Below, piece after piece: positions 36,437-44,361 of a stretch of 64,000 bases of DNA. The stretch covers positions 1-64,000 of the forward strand of contig NZ_SLUN01000008.1 of the NCBI RefSeq assembly GCF_004340685.1, in the 5' to 3' direction. Under the pieces are notes generated by a model. It ran no database searches. It had not been told where the DNA came from and saw only the letters and a program-made list of their open reading frames with translations. Each line of letters starts with the position of its first letter. Positions within the stretch are counted from its first letter, which is position 1. The position numbers and the translations under genes were made by a program. Source of the stretch: Hydrogenispora ethanolica. GTDB lineage: Bacteria > Bacillota > UBA4882 > UBA8346.

Positions 36437-37972
36437 ATGGAAGGATTGAAGTTGTTTTTGCAGTTGATCAAAGAGCAAAAAACGACCGAGGAACTGAGAA
36501 CAGCGGTTCACCAAAATCCGGGAAGGACGGGGGTCTATCCCGAATCCATCCAACATCATGATGGCTCGATCCTATTTATCGCCCGTTTGGATACTGGCAA
36601 AAAATTATTCATTGCCGGCGACCGTTCGCCGCTCTTCCGCGAGATGGACGGGGCAGAGCGCCCGGTCGAGGGGGTTCCCGTAAAAGAATGCCCGTTATCG
36701 GTCGGCAATAGCCGGGTCCTGCGCAAGTATTTCCCCTTCACCAATCCGACAGCTCTTTCCGGCTTCCATCGCACCATCGGTTTGGGCGATCGTTTGGGCC
36801 TGGCTTCGGCCGGGCATATTCGCTTGATCAAAAACTTAGACGTCCGGCCCATCTTGGCGCAGCAGTCCATCCGGGAGTTGAACCTGACGGGCCGGGATTA
36901 CGGCCAGGTCTTGGCCGACGCCGTTTGGGCGGTCTTTCAAGAGGGTTATCAGGGCGGCTTTGGCGCGGATGGCGATCATCTTAAGAGCGCGGCCGAGGTC
37001 CGGATGGCGCTGGACCATGGCTTCACCATGATCACCCTGGACTGCTCGGAGCATATCCACAATTTAACGGCCGCCGATGAAACGAAAGTTGAAACGCTCT
37101 ATCAAGCCTTGGATTCCAACCAACGCCAGGCGCTGGAAGCGCGCTTTTTGGGCGCCCGTTTTAAAGTGGGGGACGGCTTGACTCTCTCCTATACCCCAGC
37201 AACATTAAAGTTCAACGCCGCGGTCTATCAGCAGGCAATCGATTTCGCCATCGGGATCTACAGGGAGCTGCTCCAGCCCTTGGCGGGACGGGTCGATTTC
37301 GAGGTTTCGATCGATGAGACCCAAACTCCAACTGATCCGGCGTCCCACTATTTTGTGGCGCTGCAGCTGGCGGAGGCCGCTGTGAAGGCAAACAGCGTGG
37401 CGCCGCGGTTCTGCGGCGAGTTTCAAAAAGGCATTGACTATCTGGGGGATACGGCGCAGTTTGCTGAGGAATTCCGGGAGCACCAGGCCATCGCCGCCCA
37501 TTTCGGCTATAAGCTCAGCATCCATTCGGGCAGCGATAAGTTCAGCGTCTTTCCGATCATTGGCCGGGAGACCGGAGGCGTCGTCCATGTCAAGACCGCC
37601 GGGACCAACTGGCTGGAAGCGATCCGGGTCATTATCGAGACCGACCCCGGACTGTACCGGGAGATCCACCGTTTCGCCCTGACTCAATTGGGCGAGGCCC
37701 GCAAATATTACCATATTTCAGCGGATCCGGGCCGGATTCCCGATCTAGACGGATTGTCCGATGCCCAGCTGGCGGGATTGATGGAGCAGAACGATGCGCG
37801 GCAGGTGATTCACATCACCTACGGGCTGATCCTGCAAGCCAAGGACGAAAACGGCAACTACCGGTTCAGGGATCGCATTTACCGCTGCCTGAATGAAAAT
37901 GAAAATCTTTATTATCTGAAGTTGGAGAACCACATCGGAAAGCACTTGGGCAAACTGGGTTTTTTACACTGA
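36437..37972 (+). CDS. uxaE: tagaturonate epimerase UxaE
   Basis: Protein of 511 residues matching the UxaE family first characterised in Thermotoga, which interconverts D-tagaturonate and D-fructuronate. Visible features are GFHRTIGLGDRLGLASAGH, FGADGDHLKSAAEV, LDCSEHIHN and a C-terminal SIHSGSDKFSVFP region rich in metal-ligand candidates. With UxaE, glucuronate-derived fructuronate can enter the altronate branch without mannonate enzymes. It lies between uxaB and uxaA with GGAGGG upstream. Confidence 0.88.
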   Translation: MEGLKLFLQLIKEQKTTEELRTAVHQNPGRTGVYPESIQHHDGSILFIARLDTGKKLFIAGDRSPLFREMDGAERPVEGVPVKECPLSVGNSRVLRKYFPFTNPTALSGFHRTIGLGDRLGLASAGHIRLIKNLDVRPILAQQSIRELNLTGRDYGQVLADAVWAVFQEGYQGGFGADGDHLKSAAEVRMALDHGFTMITLDCSEHIHNLTAADETKVETLYQALDSNQRQALEARFLGARFKVGDGLTLSYTPATLKFNAAVYQQAIDFAIGIYRELLQPLAGRVDFEVSIDETQTPTDPASHYFVALQLAEAAVKANSVAPRFCGEFQKGIDYLGDTAQFAEEFREHQAIAAHFGYKLSIHSGSDKFSVFPIIGRETGGVVHVKTAGTNWLEAIRVIIETDPGLYREIHRFALTQLGEARKYYHISADPGRIPDLDGLSDAQLAGLMEQNDARQVIHITYGLILQAKDENGNYRFRDRIYRCLNENENLYYLKLENHIGKHLGKLGFLH

Positions 37973-38062
37973 CCGGGAGCGTCCGGCCTGCGAAATGGCT
38001 GGCCACTCAGGCCCCTGGTTCCAATGGCTCCGGGCGAACCGGCATGATCTTACTGGAAGCGA

Positions 38063-39577
38063 GTGATTATCATTCATCAGGTTTTACAGATTCATCCCAC
38101 CGATAACGTCAGCGTGGCGCTGGCGCCGCTGGCGACTGGAGAGGTCATCGCAGTCAACGGGCTGTCCGTCACGGTCCTGGAAGAGGTGCCGGTCGGGCAC
38201 AAGCTGGCGTTGCGGGACATCGCGGCCGGGGATCCGGTCCGCAAATACGGTTTTACCATCGGTCACGCGACCCGGCCGATTCGCCGGGGCGAATGGGTTC
38301 ACAGCCACAACGTGGCAACCGCGCTCCATGACAAACTGGAGTACCGTTACGAACCCTCGTTTCATGAGCCGCCGGTCCTAACCGGCCAAGTTCCGGCTTT
38401 TCAAGGATACCGGCGCGGCGACGGCCGGGTGGGGATCCGCAATGAGATCTGGATCATCAACACGGTCGGCTGCATTAATAAGCAGAGCGAGCGCCTGGCG
38501 GAACTGGCGCGCCAGCAATACCAGCCGCAGATCGCGGCCGGCCGGATCGACGGTGTGTACGCTTTCTCTCACCCTTACGGCTGTTCGCAATTGGGCGAGG
38601 ACCTGCATAACACCCAGAAGCTTCTGGCCGGACTGGTCGGCCACCCCAATGCCGGCGGCGTGCTGGTGGTGGGGCTGGGTTGCGAGAACAATCAAATGGC
38701 CGATTTTCAAAAGATTCTCGGTCCGGTCGATCCGAACCGGGTCAAATTTCTGGTTCTGCAGGAAGTGGCCGACGAGTTGGCGGTCGGCCTGCAACTGCTG
38801 GGCGAGCTGATCGATTTCGCCGGGAGTTTTCAGCCGGAGCCGGTCCCGGTCTCGGAACTGACGATCGGTCTGAAATGCGGCGGCTCCGACGGCTTTTCGG
38901 GGATCACCGCCAATCCGCTGGTGGGCGCGGCAGCGGACCGCCTGATCGCGTACGGCGGAACCGCCATTCTCAGTGAAGTTCCGGAGATGTTCGGGGCCGA
39001 GACCATCCTGATGAACCGGGCGAAGGATCAGGCTACCTTCGAAAAAGTGGTGGCGTTGATCAATGATTTTAAAGACTACTTCATCCGGAACGGCCAGGAA
39101 GTCTACGAGAACCCGTCTCCCGGCAACAAAGACGGCGGCATCACCACGCTGGAGGATAAGTCGCTGGGCTGCACCCAAAAGGGCGGCACCAGCATTGTCA
39201 CGGACGTGCTCCGCTATGGCGAACGCTCCCGAGTCAAGGGGCTAAACCTGCTGGAGGGACCGGGGAACGACATTGTCTCCTGCACCGCGTTGGCCGCGGC
39301 CGGAGCCCAGATCATCCTTTTTACCACCGGACGGGGCAATCCCATGGGAGCGATCGTTCCCACCATCAAGGTCTCCACCAACGGGCGGCTGGCCCAGGAG
39401 AAACCGCACTGGATCGATTTCAACGCCGGCAAGCTGCTGGAGGGGTCGACCATGGAACAGCTGAGCGGCGAATTCTTTCAATATCTGCTGGCGGTCGCCG
39501 GCAAAGAGCAGTTGACTCAGAATGAACGGAATGGCTACCGCGACATGGCGATCTTCAAATCGGGCGTTACCCTGTAA
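38063..39577 (+). CDS. uxaA: altronate dehydratase
   Basis: Iron-dependent dehydratase of 504 residues turning D-altronate into 2-keto-3-deoxygluconate. It has an N-terminal SAF domain with a His-rich loop (HSHNVATAL) and the large catalytic domain (FQGYRRGDGRVGIRN, KCGGSDGFSGITANP, CTALAAAGAQIILFTTGRG). It starts at GTG with a weak GGAAGCGA site. Last gene of the unit, closed by a strong hairpin. The genes for uronate isomerase and for breakdown of the product are not in the window. Confidence 0.94.
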   Translation: MIIIHQVLQIHPTDNVSVALAPLATGEVIAVNGLSVTVLEEVPVGHKLALRDIAAGDPVRKYGFTIGHATRPIRRGEWVHSHNVATALHDKLEYRYEPSFHEPPVLTGQVPAFQGYRRGDGRVGIRNEIWIINTVGCINKQSERLAELARQQYQPQIAAGRIDGVYAFSHPYGCSQLGEDLHNTQKLLAGLVGHPNAGGVLVVGLGCENNQMADFQKILGPVDPNRVKFLVLQEVADELAVGLQLLGELIDFAGSFQPEPVPVSELTIGLKCGGSDGFSGITANPLVGAAADRLIAYGGTAILSEVPEMFGAETILMNRAKDQATFEKVVALINDFKDYFIRNGQEVYENPSPGNKDGGITTLEDKSLGCTQKGGTSIVTDVLRYGERSRVKGLNLLEGPGNDIVSCTALAAAGAQIILFTTGRGNPMGAIVPTIKVSTNGRLAQEKPHWIDFNAGKLLEGSTMEQLSGEFFQYLLAVAGKEQLTQNERNGYRDMAIFKSGVTL

Positions 39578-39594
39578 TCACAACGTGGCATCGC

Positions 39595-39628
39595 AAAGAG
39601 AGCCGTCTCCCGCGAAACGGCTCTCTTT
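39595..39628. terminator. bidirectional terminator between the hexuronate operon and the minus-strand lipoprotein pair
   Basis: Perfect 12-bp stem AAAGAGAGCCGT/ACGGCTCTCTTT with a 10-base loop. A-rich and T-rich arms let it act on both strands, suiting its place between converging units. Confidence 0.75.
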
Positions 39629-39706
39629 GACTTGCTTCCCGGTCCGGGTCATGGCTGGTAAAACCAACCTCCATCCCGTCCGGCCGGAAGGTTCCAAGCC
39701 GCCTGC

Positions 39707-40039
39707 TTACAAAAGCGGCCAGCCGAGGGCCGAATTGACGACGTCCCGCACCACTCCCAATGCGGCGTTGAGCACCTGTTCGGCCAGGACGGTACCGCTC
39801 CCGACCACCGTCAGCAGCACCGTTTGAATGGCGTTCTTCTGCATCTCCACTAACAACGCGGCATCGGCCGCATCGATCGCTCCCGCCTGTTTCCCGGCTT
39901 GGATCCGCCGCAGGACCTCACCCAGTTTTTTGAATTCGTCCTCAGCATAACGGAATGTCTCCGGCAGCTGGTTCCCTAATGCTTTCCTCGCGGCATCGCT
40001 CATCTGCCGCACCAGTTCATCGATGTTCAAATCGGCCAT
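39707..40039 (-). CDS. hypothetical 110-residue protein with a hydrophobic C-terminal half
   Basis: Family not recognised. The first 60 residues are charged and helical; the second half (NAIQTVLLTVVGSGTVLAEQVLNAALGVV) is a long hydrophobic or amphipathic helix, with no signal peptide. It is translated 18 bases after the lipoprotein gene on the same strand, so the pair is probably co-expressed. A membrane-surface partner of the lipoprotein is possible. Confidence 0.7.
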   Translation of the reverse strand: MADLNIDELVRQMSDAARKALGNQLPETFRYAEDEFKKLGEVLRRIQAGKQAGAIDAADAALLVEMQKNAIQTVLLTVVGSGTVLAEQVLNAALGVVRDVVNSALGWPLL

Positions 40040-40057
40040 GGTGTTGACTCCTTGCCT

Positions 40058-40534
40058 TTATCGTTGGGCGCTCCGTTTCAAAGCATGCTGCAGTTTGATG
40101 ATGGCGGTCAGTTGCGCCTCAAAAGCGGCGCGAATCGGCTCGATGAGGGGCGGCGTCAGGCCCTTTTCCCCTTGATTTTCATGGATCTGCCGCAAATTCT
40201 CGACATTTTGCCGCAATAGATTGATCTCCGCCACGACCAGCTCGTTTTGGGGCAGGGAGTTGGCGCGGCTCAGGATGCTATTCAAACTTCCTTTGATCTG
40301 GTCATAGAAGCCGGCATTATTGCGGTACTGACCATCCGGCGTTCCCGCGGTCCGCTCCATCTTGACCAGGAACGTCTCGATGCCGGCCTGCAGGTCCGTC
40401 ACATAGCGGTCGATGATCGCGTCATACTCGGCGATGAGCTTCACGCCGCAACCGGAAAACGCGAGCGCCAGGACGAGCAGGAAAGCCAAAGGCAGCAGAA
40501 AATGCGGTTCTGATTTCCCAACCTTCGTGGTCAT
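40058..40534 (-). CDS. hypothetical lipoprotein
   Basis: Protein of 158 residues with a lipoprotein signal peptide (LAFSGC lipobox, Cys near residue 28) and an all-helical mature part, probably coiled coil. ATG at 40534 was chosen because GGAGG lies eight bases upstream and the signal peptide starts there; the longer upstream frame runs into unrelated sequence. First gene of a minus-strand pair. It faces the sigma-factor operon across a 650-base region that contains repeat array 2. Confidence 0.78.
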   Translation of the reverse strand: MTTKVGKSEPHFLLPLAFLLVLALAFSGCGVKLIAEYDAIIDRYVTDLQAGIETFLVKMERTAGTPDGQYRNNAGFYDQIKGSLNSILSRANSLPQNELVVAEINLLRQNVENLRQIHENQGEKGLTPPLIEPIRAAFEAQLTAIIKLQHALKRSAQR

Positions 40535-40703
40535 TCGATCGCCTCCGGCGGATTTGACGGGACTTTTTCCCAATATCGTATGCGTGGTTCCGGGGAGATG
40601 GTTCCTCGGCGGAGTCCGGTGCCGGGCAAACTTTACGTTATTTCCAGCATTTGATGCACGAGCGGGCCGGGGCGGCCGTTGAATGGGCCTGTCAGAGGAC
40701 TGG

Positions 40704-40955
40704 ATAAAGAGCACCAGAACCTGCGGGAGCATGCATGGCAGCTCGGAGAGGTGGCTTGGCTGCCGGGAAAGCATACGCTGTTACCGTGAGAGCTGGCGCA
40801 GCGACTGAGCCAGCATGCACAGTAACTGTGCGAACTCTCCCAGTTGCCGGGGGAGCGGGCACCGTAACCGTGAGAGCTGACACAGTTGGGGAGCGAGCAT
40901 GCACGATAACTGGGAGAGCTTGCTTGGTCGCCGCGCGAGTATGCGCAATAACCGG
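40704..40955. repeat. 21-bp-period degenerate tandem array 2
   Basis: Twelve consecutive 21-base units without an indel, in the divergent region between the lipoprotein pair and the ECF sigma operon. Two unit types alternate, giving a 42-base super-period: one built on GAGCATGCAC..TAACCG, the other on GAGAGCTNGCNCAGTTGC. Both strands stay open across the array. One plus-strand frame reads heptads such as TVTVRTL-PVAGGAG-TVTVRAD. No start codon with a ribosome site serves these frames. The sequence is unrelated to arrays 1 and 3 but the period is the same. Confidence 0.8.
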
Positions 40956-41197
40956 GCCGTATTCTTCGGCCGCGGAATCAGTAACTTGCCCGTGGTTCAT
41001 AGCGCCTGAAGAAGAAAAGAGAGAATTTTTTGGAACTTTTATGATATAATGAGAAAAATTTCTTCACGAAAATTGTTTGGGTTCAAAGGCTATTACGTTT
41101 AGTGCATCGGAACGGGAAAAATTTTGGACGAGGGATTTTTGCTCGGAGCGAACTTTTAGGGAGCTTGGTTCGTATCTTTAACAGTTAGGTGATTGGT

Positions 41198-41764
41198 TTG
41201 GGATTGGACGAAGAGTTGGCATTACAACTCCAGCAGGGCGACGAGGCCGCGCTGGAGACGCTGGTCCGGCGGTACCACGGTCCGATTCACGCCTATGTGG
41301 TGCGAATGGGCGGCGAGTATCATGCGGCAAGCGATATTACGCAGGAGGTTTTTATCAAGCTTTGCCGCAACATCCGCCATTATCGGGCCGGTTTGCCTTT
41401 TCGCCCTTGGCTCTATACGATCGCTTCCAACACTTACAAGGATTATTTGCGAAAGGCTTACGTGAAAAAAGATGTTTTGGGCGCGGAAACCGGAGAGGTC
41501 GCGGCGATTACGGAAACTCCGGAGACCGCTTTTTTGGAAGCGGCGGAACGGCGGATGGTTCTGGAAGCGCTGCAGCGACTGGGCGAAATTTACCGCGAAG
41601 TGTTGATTCTCCGTTATTATCAGGACCTAAAACTGGAGGAGATCGCCCTGGCGGTCCAAATACCGGTCGGCACCGTCAAATCGAGGCTATCGGGTGCCTT
41701 GCGCCAGTTGAAACAATTGCTTGCGGAGGGGGAGAGTATCCATGTCAATTCAGTCCATCGATGA
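41198..41764 (+). CDS. ECF-type RNA polymerase sigma factor
   Basis: Sigma-70 family factor of 188 residues with region 2 (DITQEVFIKLCRNIRHY..PWLYTIASNTYKDYLR) and region 4 (REVLILRYYQDLKLEEIALAVQIPVGTVKSRL). It starts at TTG 41198 with AGGTGA five bases upstream; a GTG at 41189 is the alternative. It overlaps the next gene by 23 bases. A TATAAT lies at 41045-41050 but no matching -35 is clear. It heads a five-gene ABC-transporter unit and probably controls it. Confidence 0.9.
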   Translation: MGLDEELALQLQQGDEAALETLVRRYHGPIHAYVVRMGGEYHAASDITQEVFIKLCRNIRHYRAGLPFRPWLYTIASNTYKDYLRKAYVKKDVLGAETGEVAAITETPETAFLEAAERRMVLEALQRLGEIYREVLILRYYQDLKLEEIALAVQIPVGTVKSRLSGALRQLKQLLAEGESIHVNSVHR

Positions 41765-42608
41765 ACAGGAGCGGATTTTGGCCGAGATCGGGGCGGAAGC
41801 GGACCGGTCGGAACTGCTTCAAACCATGGCTTATCTTGAACGTTGCCCGGTAGCTCCCCCCTCCGAGCAAGCGACGGAGGCACTGATCGCTTCCCTGAAG
41901 CCCCTGTTGGTGGAGGCGGAGTCGCCTAGGGCCGAGCAACCCGCGACCGGAACCATCATGCCGGCCCGGGGTTGGAAACTGCCGTTGCTGCTGCAGTTGG
42001 CGCGGCCGCAGGCCATGCTGTTGAGCAAGGGTTTCATTGCATTCTCGATGCTGCTGCTCCTCGCCGGACTAGCGCTTACTCATGTGGCGCATGGCAATAT
42101 GATGAAGTATCTGGCCAATGCTGCGCCTATCCTGGGCCTTCTGACAGTGTTCTATGAGTTCCGGGCGAAATTCAATGGCGTCAGCGAGCTTGAGGCGGCT
42201 TGCCCCTATTCGGCGGCGCAGCTTGCCGCCGCCCGGTTACTGGTGGTCCTGGGGTATGATATCGTACTCTGTTTGGTCGCCACCCCGATGGTCAGTTATG
42301 GACAGGGCCGCCTTCTGGGATTGGTCATCGTGGGTTGGCTGGCGCCGCTGTTACTGATGATGGGCATCGCGCTGACGGCTTCTTTATGGCTGGGGATCGG
42401 CGGCGGCTGTCTCGTTGCCGCGACCGTTTGGGGCTTGCAATTTGCCTTTGCCCTGCATAAGGGAGGTCCCCTGATGGCGCTGTTTTATGCGGGAATGACG
42501 CCGCTCTCTGCGGATCTTCTCAGCATGGCCTTGGGAACATTGCTGCTGTTTTTTACGTATCGGCGTTGGAATTCCACGATGACTTGGAACGATGAGCCGG
42601 GCGAATGA
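41742..42608 (+). CDS. six-helix membrane protein in the anti-sigma position
   Basis: Protein of 288 residues: a cytoplasmic N-terminal stretch of about 80 residues without a zinc-finger motif, then six predicted helices. It overlaps the ECF sigma gene, the usual place of an anti-sigma factor, but its membrane part resembles an ABC-2-type permease subunit. I infer either an anti-sigma/permease combination or simply the first permease component of the ABC exporter. ATG at 41742 was chosen because of GGAGGGGGAG just upstream. Confidence 0.75.
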   Translation: MSIQSIDEQERILAEIGAEADRSELLQTMAYLERCPVAPPSEQATEALIASLKPLLVEAESPRAEQPATGTIMPARGWKLPLLLQLARPQAMLLSKGFIAFSMLLLLAGLALTHVAHGNMMKYLANAAPILGLLTVFYEFRAKFNGVSELEAACPYSAAQLAAARLLVVLGYDIVLCLVATPMVSYGQGRLLGLVIVGWLAPLLLMMGIALTASLWLGIGGGCLVAATVWGLQFAFALHKGGPLMALFYAGMTPLSADLLSMALGTLLLFFTYRRWNSTMTWNDEPGE

Positions 42609-42623
42609 CCCGAAGGGAAGTCT

Positions 42624-43523
42624 ATGATGCTGGAGTTGACGGGAATAACGAAACAGTTTGGCGCCGCCGGTTTTTCCTTGGGGCCCGTATCCTTCCGCCT
42701 GGAGAACGGCCTGCATCTCCTGGCCGGACCCAATGGCGCGGGAAAATCGACCTTGTTACGGATGATCGCCACGGTGCTACGGCCGGATTGCGGCCAAATC
42801 GCCTGGCGGAACGGGGACATCTACGCCAATGGCGGCTATAAGCGGACTCTCGGCTACCTGCCGCAGACTTTCGGCCTCTACGAGGAGATGACCGGCTGGG
42901 AATTCCTGCAATACATGGCTGGGTTGAAGGGGCTCCCGCCGCGATTGGCGAGGGAACGGAGTGATTTCGTTGCTATCCGTTTCGGAATCCGACAGGAATG
43001 CCGGCGGCGAATCGCTCTTTGGTCGATGGGTTTGCGGCAGCGCTTGGGCCTGGCGCAAGCATTGCTCAACGATCCGGCGGTTTTAATCCTGGATGAGCCG
43101 TTCAACGGATTAGACCCCGAAGAAAGTCGGGCGGTCAGTGCCTTTCTGGCGCAATTATCTGAGGAGCGGGTGATCCTTATCAGCAGCCATGTCCTGTCCG
43201 GGCTGGCCGTAACCAGGCTGCTGCTCCTGCGGAACGGCCGTCTATGCTTTGAAGGAGCGCCAACGGCTTTCATCAACGAAGCCCGGGGACAGGTCTGGTC
43301 GCTAACGGTCTCCAAGGACCAATGGCTCAAATTACCGCATCATGACTCAACGGGCACGATCATCCTGGAAGACGGCCAATACCGCTGCAACTTCATTGGT
43401 GAACGGCCGCCTGATATTCCGGGGGTACAGGTTGGGGAGCCGGGCTTGGAAGAAGCCTATATTTTTTGGTTGCGTTACAATCATTCGACGAGCGAGGAAA
43501 TACGGGATGATCATCCGGCTTGA
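42624..43523 (+). CDS. ABC transporter ATPase (ABC-2 exporter type), first of two
   Basis: ATPase of 299 residues with Walker A GPNGAGKSTLL, Q-loop YLPQTFGLYEEMT, a signature variant WSMGLRQRL in place of LSGGQ, Walker B VLILDEPFNGLDP and SSHVLSG. The C-terminal 80 residues are specific to this subfamily. It overlaps the second ATPase gene by 17 bases. The proteins probably form a heterodimeric motor for the permease-peptidase fusion at the end of the operon. Confidence 0.9.
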   Translation: MMLELTGITKQFGAAGFSLGPVSFRLENGLHLLAGPNGAGKSTLLRMIATVLRPDCGQIAWRNGDIYANGGYKRTLGYLPQTFGLYEEMTGWEFLQYMAGLKGLPPRLARERSDFVAIRFGIRQECRRRIALWSMGLRQRLGLAQALLNDPAVLILDEPFNGLDPEESRAVSAFLAQLSEERVILISSHVLSGLAVTRLLLLRNGRLCFEGAPTAFINEARGQVWSLTVSKDQWLKLPHHDSTGTIILEDGQYRCNFIGERPPDIPGVQVGEPGLEEAYIFWLRYNHSTSEEIRDDHPA

Positions 43524-44361
43524 AGATATTACGGTTCATGGACCTATGGCGCAGCGGAACGGTTTGAGATGGGGCGCTTGGCGGGCGCGTCATGGAGATT
43601 GTACCTCTGCTCCGGGCGGTAGGCCCTCGCTACAGCAGATCTCATGCGCCTTTACGACGGGCATCACTGCGATCGTCGGTCCCAACGGAGCCGGAAAGTC
43701 AGTCTTACTGCAAGTCCTTTGCGGTTTAATTTTACAGGACGCGGGCCAAATAACGCTGGATGGCAGAACCGCAACCCAGTCCGATCTTCGCCAAGCGATG
43801 GGGTATTTGCCGCAAGCTTTCGGCTTTTATCCCCAATGGACCGCCCGTGAAACGCTTCGTTATATTGCGTTATTAAGAGGAATGGTCGGGCAGAAGGAGC
43901 GGGAGCGGCGGGTGACGGAGGTCTTGCAGCGGACCACCTTGGCGGCGGCGGCCGACCGTAAAGTGGGAACCTATTCCAGGGGCATGCGGCAAGCCGTCGG
44001 GATTGCCCAGGTATTATTAGGCGGGGCTCCGGCCTTAATCCTGGATGAGCCTACCGCCGGACTGGACCCTGAAGCCCGGAATAAGCTTCGGGGGATGTTG
44101 GTGGAGATTGGTCAAGAACGTCCCGTTATTTGGGCTTCATCGCTGATCTCCGATGCCGTTTTCGCCGACCGGGTTTTGATTTTGGCCCGGAGCAAAAACT
44201 GTTTTTGGGGCACCCCCGTCGAACTTGCGGCGGCCGCCCGGCCGCTCGGGACGGATTTCCTTCCGGTTCCGGGGCAAGACGCCGGAAGCGATGGAACGTA
44301 TGGGCCGGAGCCGCTGGAGCAAGGGTATCGGGCCATCCTGTCGCGCGGGGTGAGTTCATGA
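43507..44361 (+). CDS. ABC transporter ATPase (ABC-2 exporter type), second of two
   Basis: ATPase of 284 residues with Walker A GPNGAGKSVLL, Q-loop YLPQAFGFYPQWT, signature variant YSRGMRQAV and Walker B ALILDEPTAGLDP. An extra Arg/Gly-rich insertion of about 25 residues precedes Walker A. The switch histidine position reads WASSLISD, with no histidine, so this subunit may be weak in hydrolysis. ATG at 43507 with GAGGAA upstream; it overlaps the next gene by four bases. Confidence 0.88.
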   Translation: MIIRLEDITVHGPMAQRNGLRWGAWRARHGDCTSAPGGRPSLQQISCAFTTGITAIVGPNGAGKSVLLQVLCGLILQDAGQITLDGRTATQSDLRQAMGYLPQAFGFYPQWTARETLRYIALLRGMVGQKERERRVTEVLQRTTLAAAADRKVGTYSRGMRQAVGIAQVLLGGAPALILDEPTAGLDPEARNKLRGMLVEIGQERPVIWASSLISDAVFADRVLILARSKNCFWGTPVELAAAARPLGTDFLPVPGQDAGSDGTYGPEPLEQGYRAILSRGVSS

